Source of the DNA: Tepidamorphaceae bacterium
GTDB taxonomy: Bacteria; Pseudomonadota; Alphaproteobacteria; Rhizobiales; Tepidamorphaceae
Assembly: GCA_028279445.1 (NCBI GenBank)
Contig: JANQNT010000028.1
Span: forward strand, 20,518-84,517
Direction of reading: 5' to 3'
DNA: 64,000 nt
The position numbers and the translations under genes are program-made. Position 1 is the first letter of the stretch. Each line of letters opens with the position of its first letter. The notes beneath the pieces are model-generated. The model saw only the letters and a list, made by a program, of their open reading frames with translations. It had not been told where the DNA came from and searched no databases. This document shows, in pieces, positions 63,969-64,000 of the stretch.

Positions 63969-64000
63969 GCGGACCGCGATGTCTAGCCCCCGTGGCGCCG

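Noticed and set aside
63783..63986. Small open frame over the tRNA-Arg gene
   Set aside because: Its peptide containing RRGGFEPPTPRF is the well-known false translation of a tRNA on the opposite strand.

Overview
The window is high-GC, gene-dense chromosomal DNA from an alphaproteobacterium, most likely a Hyphomicrobiales (Rhizobiales) member. The support is gene order and content: a DivL-type kinase followed by a TsaE-phosphotransferase fusion, a MurU-like nucleotidyltransferase and addB-addA; then def-fmt-truA-dapE; then dapD-HAD nucleotidase-argB. The intergenic palindromes resemble those common in that order. Most genes abut or overlap by 1-8 bp. No phage, IS element, CRISPR array or rRNA was found. 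One tRNA-Arg(ACG) lies at the right edge.

Layout. 1-12 kb: cell-cycle kinase, tRNA threonylcarbamoylation and cell-wall recycling, AddAB recombination, and translation initiation/tRNA modification (def, fmt, truA). 12-18 kb: lysine/arginine and D-amino-acid metabolism (dapE, dapD, argB, D-amino acid transaminase), with an SDR gene and several palindromic repeats between dapE and dapD and a short duplicated copy of the dapD 3' end. 18.9-24.8 kb: a branched-chain amino acid/amide-type ABC transporter with fused permeases, then an orphan TAXI binding protein. 24.8-30.9 kb: LPS core heptose genes (waaC-hldD-waaF, divergent hldE) with a SAF-domain dehydrogenase coupled to hldE. 30.9-39.8 kb: DUF808 protein, ParDE/RelE-like toxin-antitoxin pair, glutathione-dependent formaldehyde oxidation (frmA, with fghA 4.6 kb away), Usp plus BCCT transporter, and a soluble PAS-PAS chemoreceptor. 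39.8-44 kb: a two-gene cassette encoding a possible permuted papain-fold protein, an MMPL/RND exporter and a small secreted protein. 44-50.7 kb: histidine utilisation (hutF-hutC divergent from hutI-hutH-hutU) around a perfect 20-bp palindrome that is a strong HutC operator candidate. 50.7-63.7 kb: an apparently coordinated catabolic island of unknown substrate: FCD-GntR regulator, cupin, ThDP enzyme, atypical SDR, aldehyde dehydrogenase, CoxG-like protein, DctPQM TRAP importer and a CoxM-S-L molybdenum hydroxylase whose active-site loop is not that of true CO dehydrogenase.

The most interesting points are: (i) the 50.7-63.7 kb island, with matching TTGTxTACAA-type sites in both of its divergent promoter regions; (ii) a two-copy intergenic element whose stems differ by compensatory base changes; (iii) the dapD 3'-end duplicate, which differs only at synonymous positions; (iv) the 39.9-41.0 kb cassette bracketed by direct copies of a 21-bp motif; (v) the DivL-like kinase with Tyr at the phospho-acceptor position; and (vi) an SDR lacking the Tyr/Lys catalytic pair. 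Start codons were chosen by ribosome-binding sites, overlaps and family N-termini. Functions rest on motifs read by eye, not on database searches.
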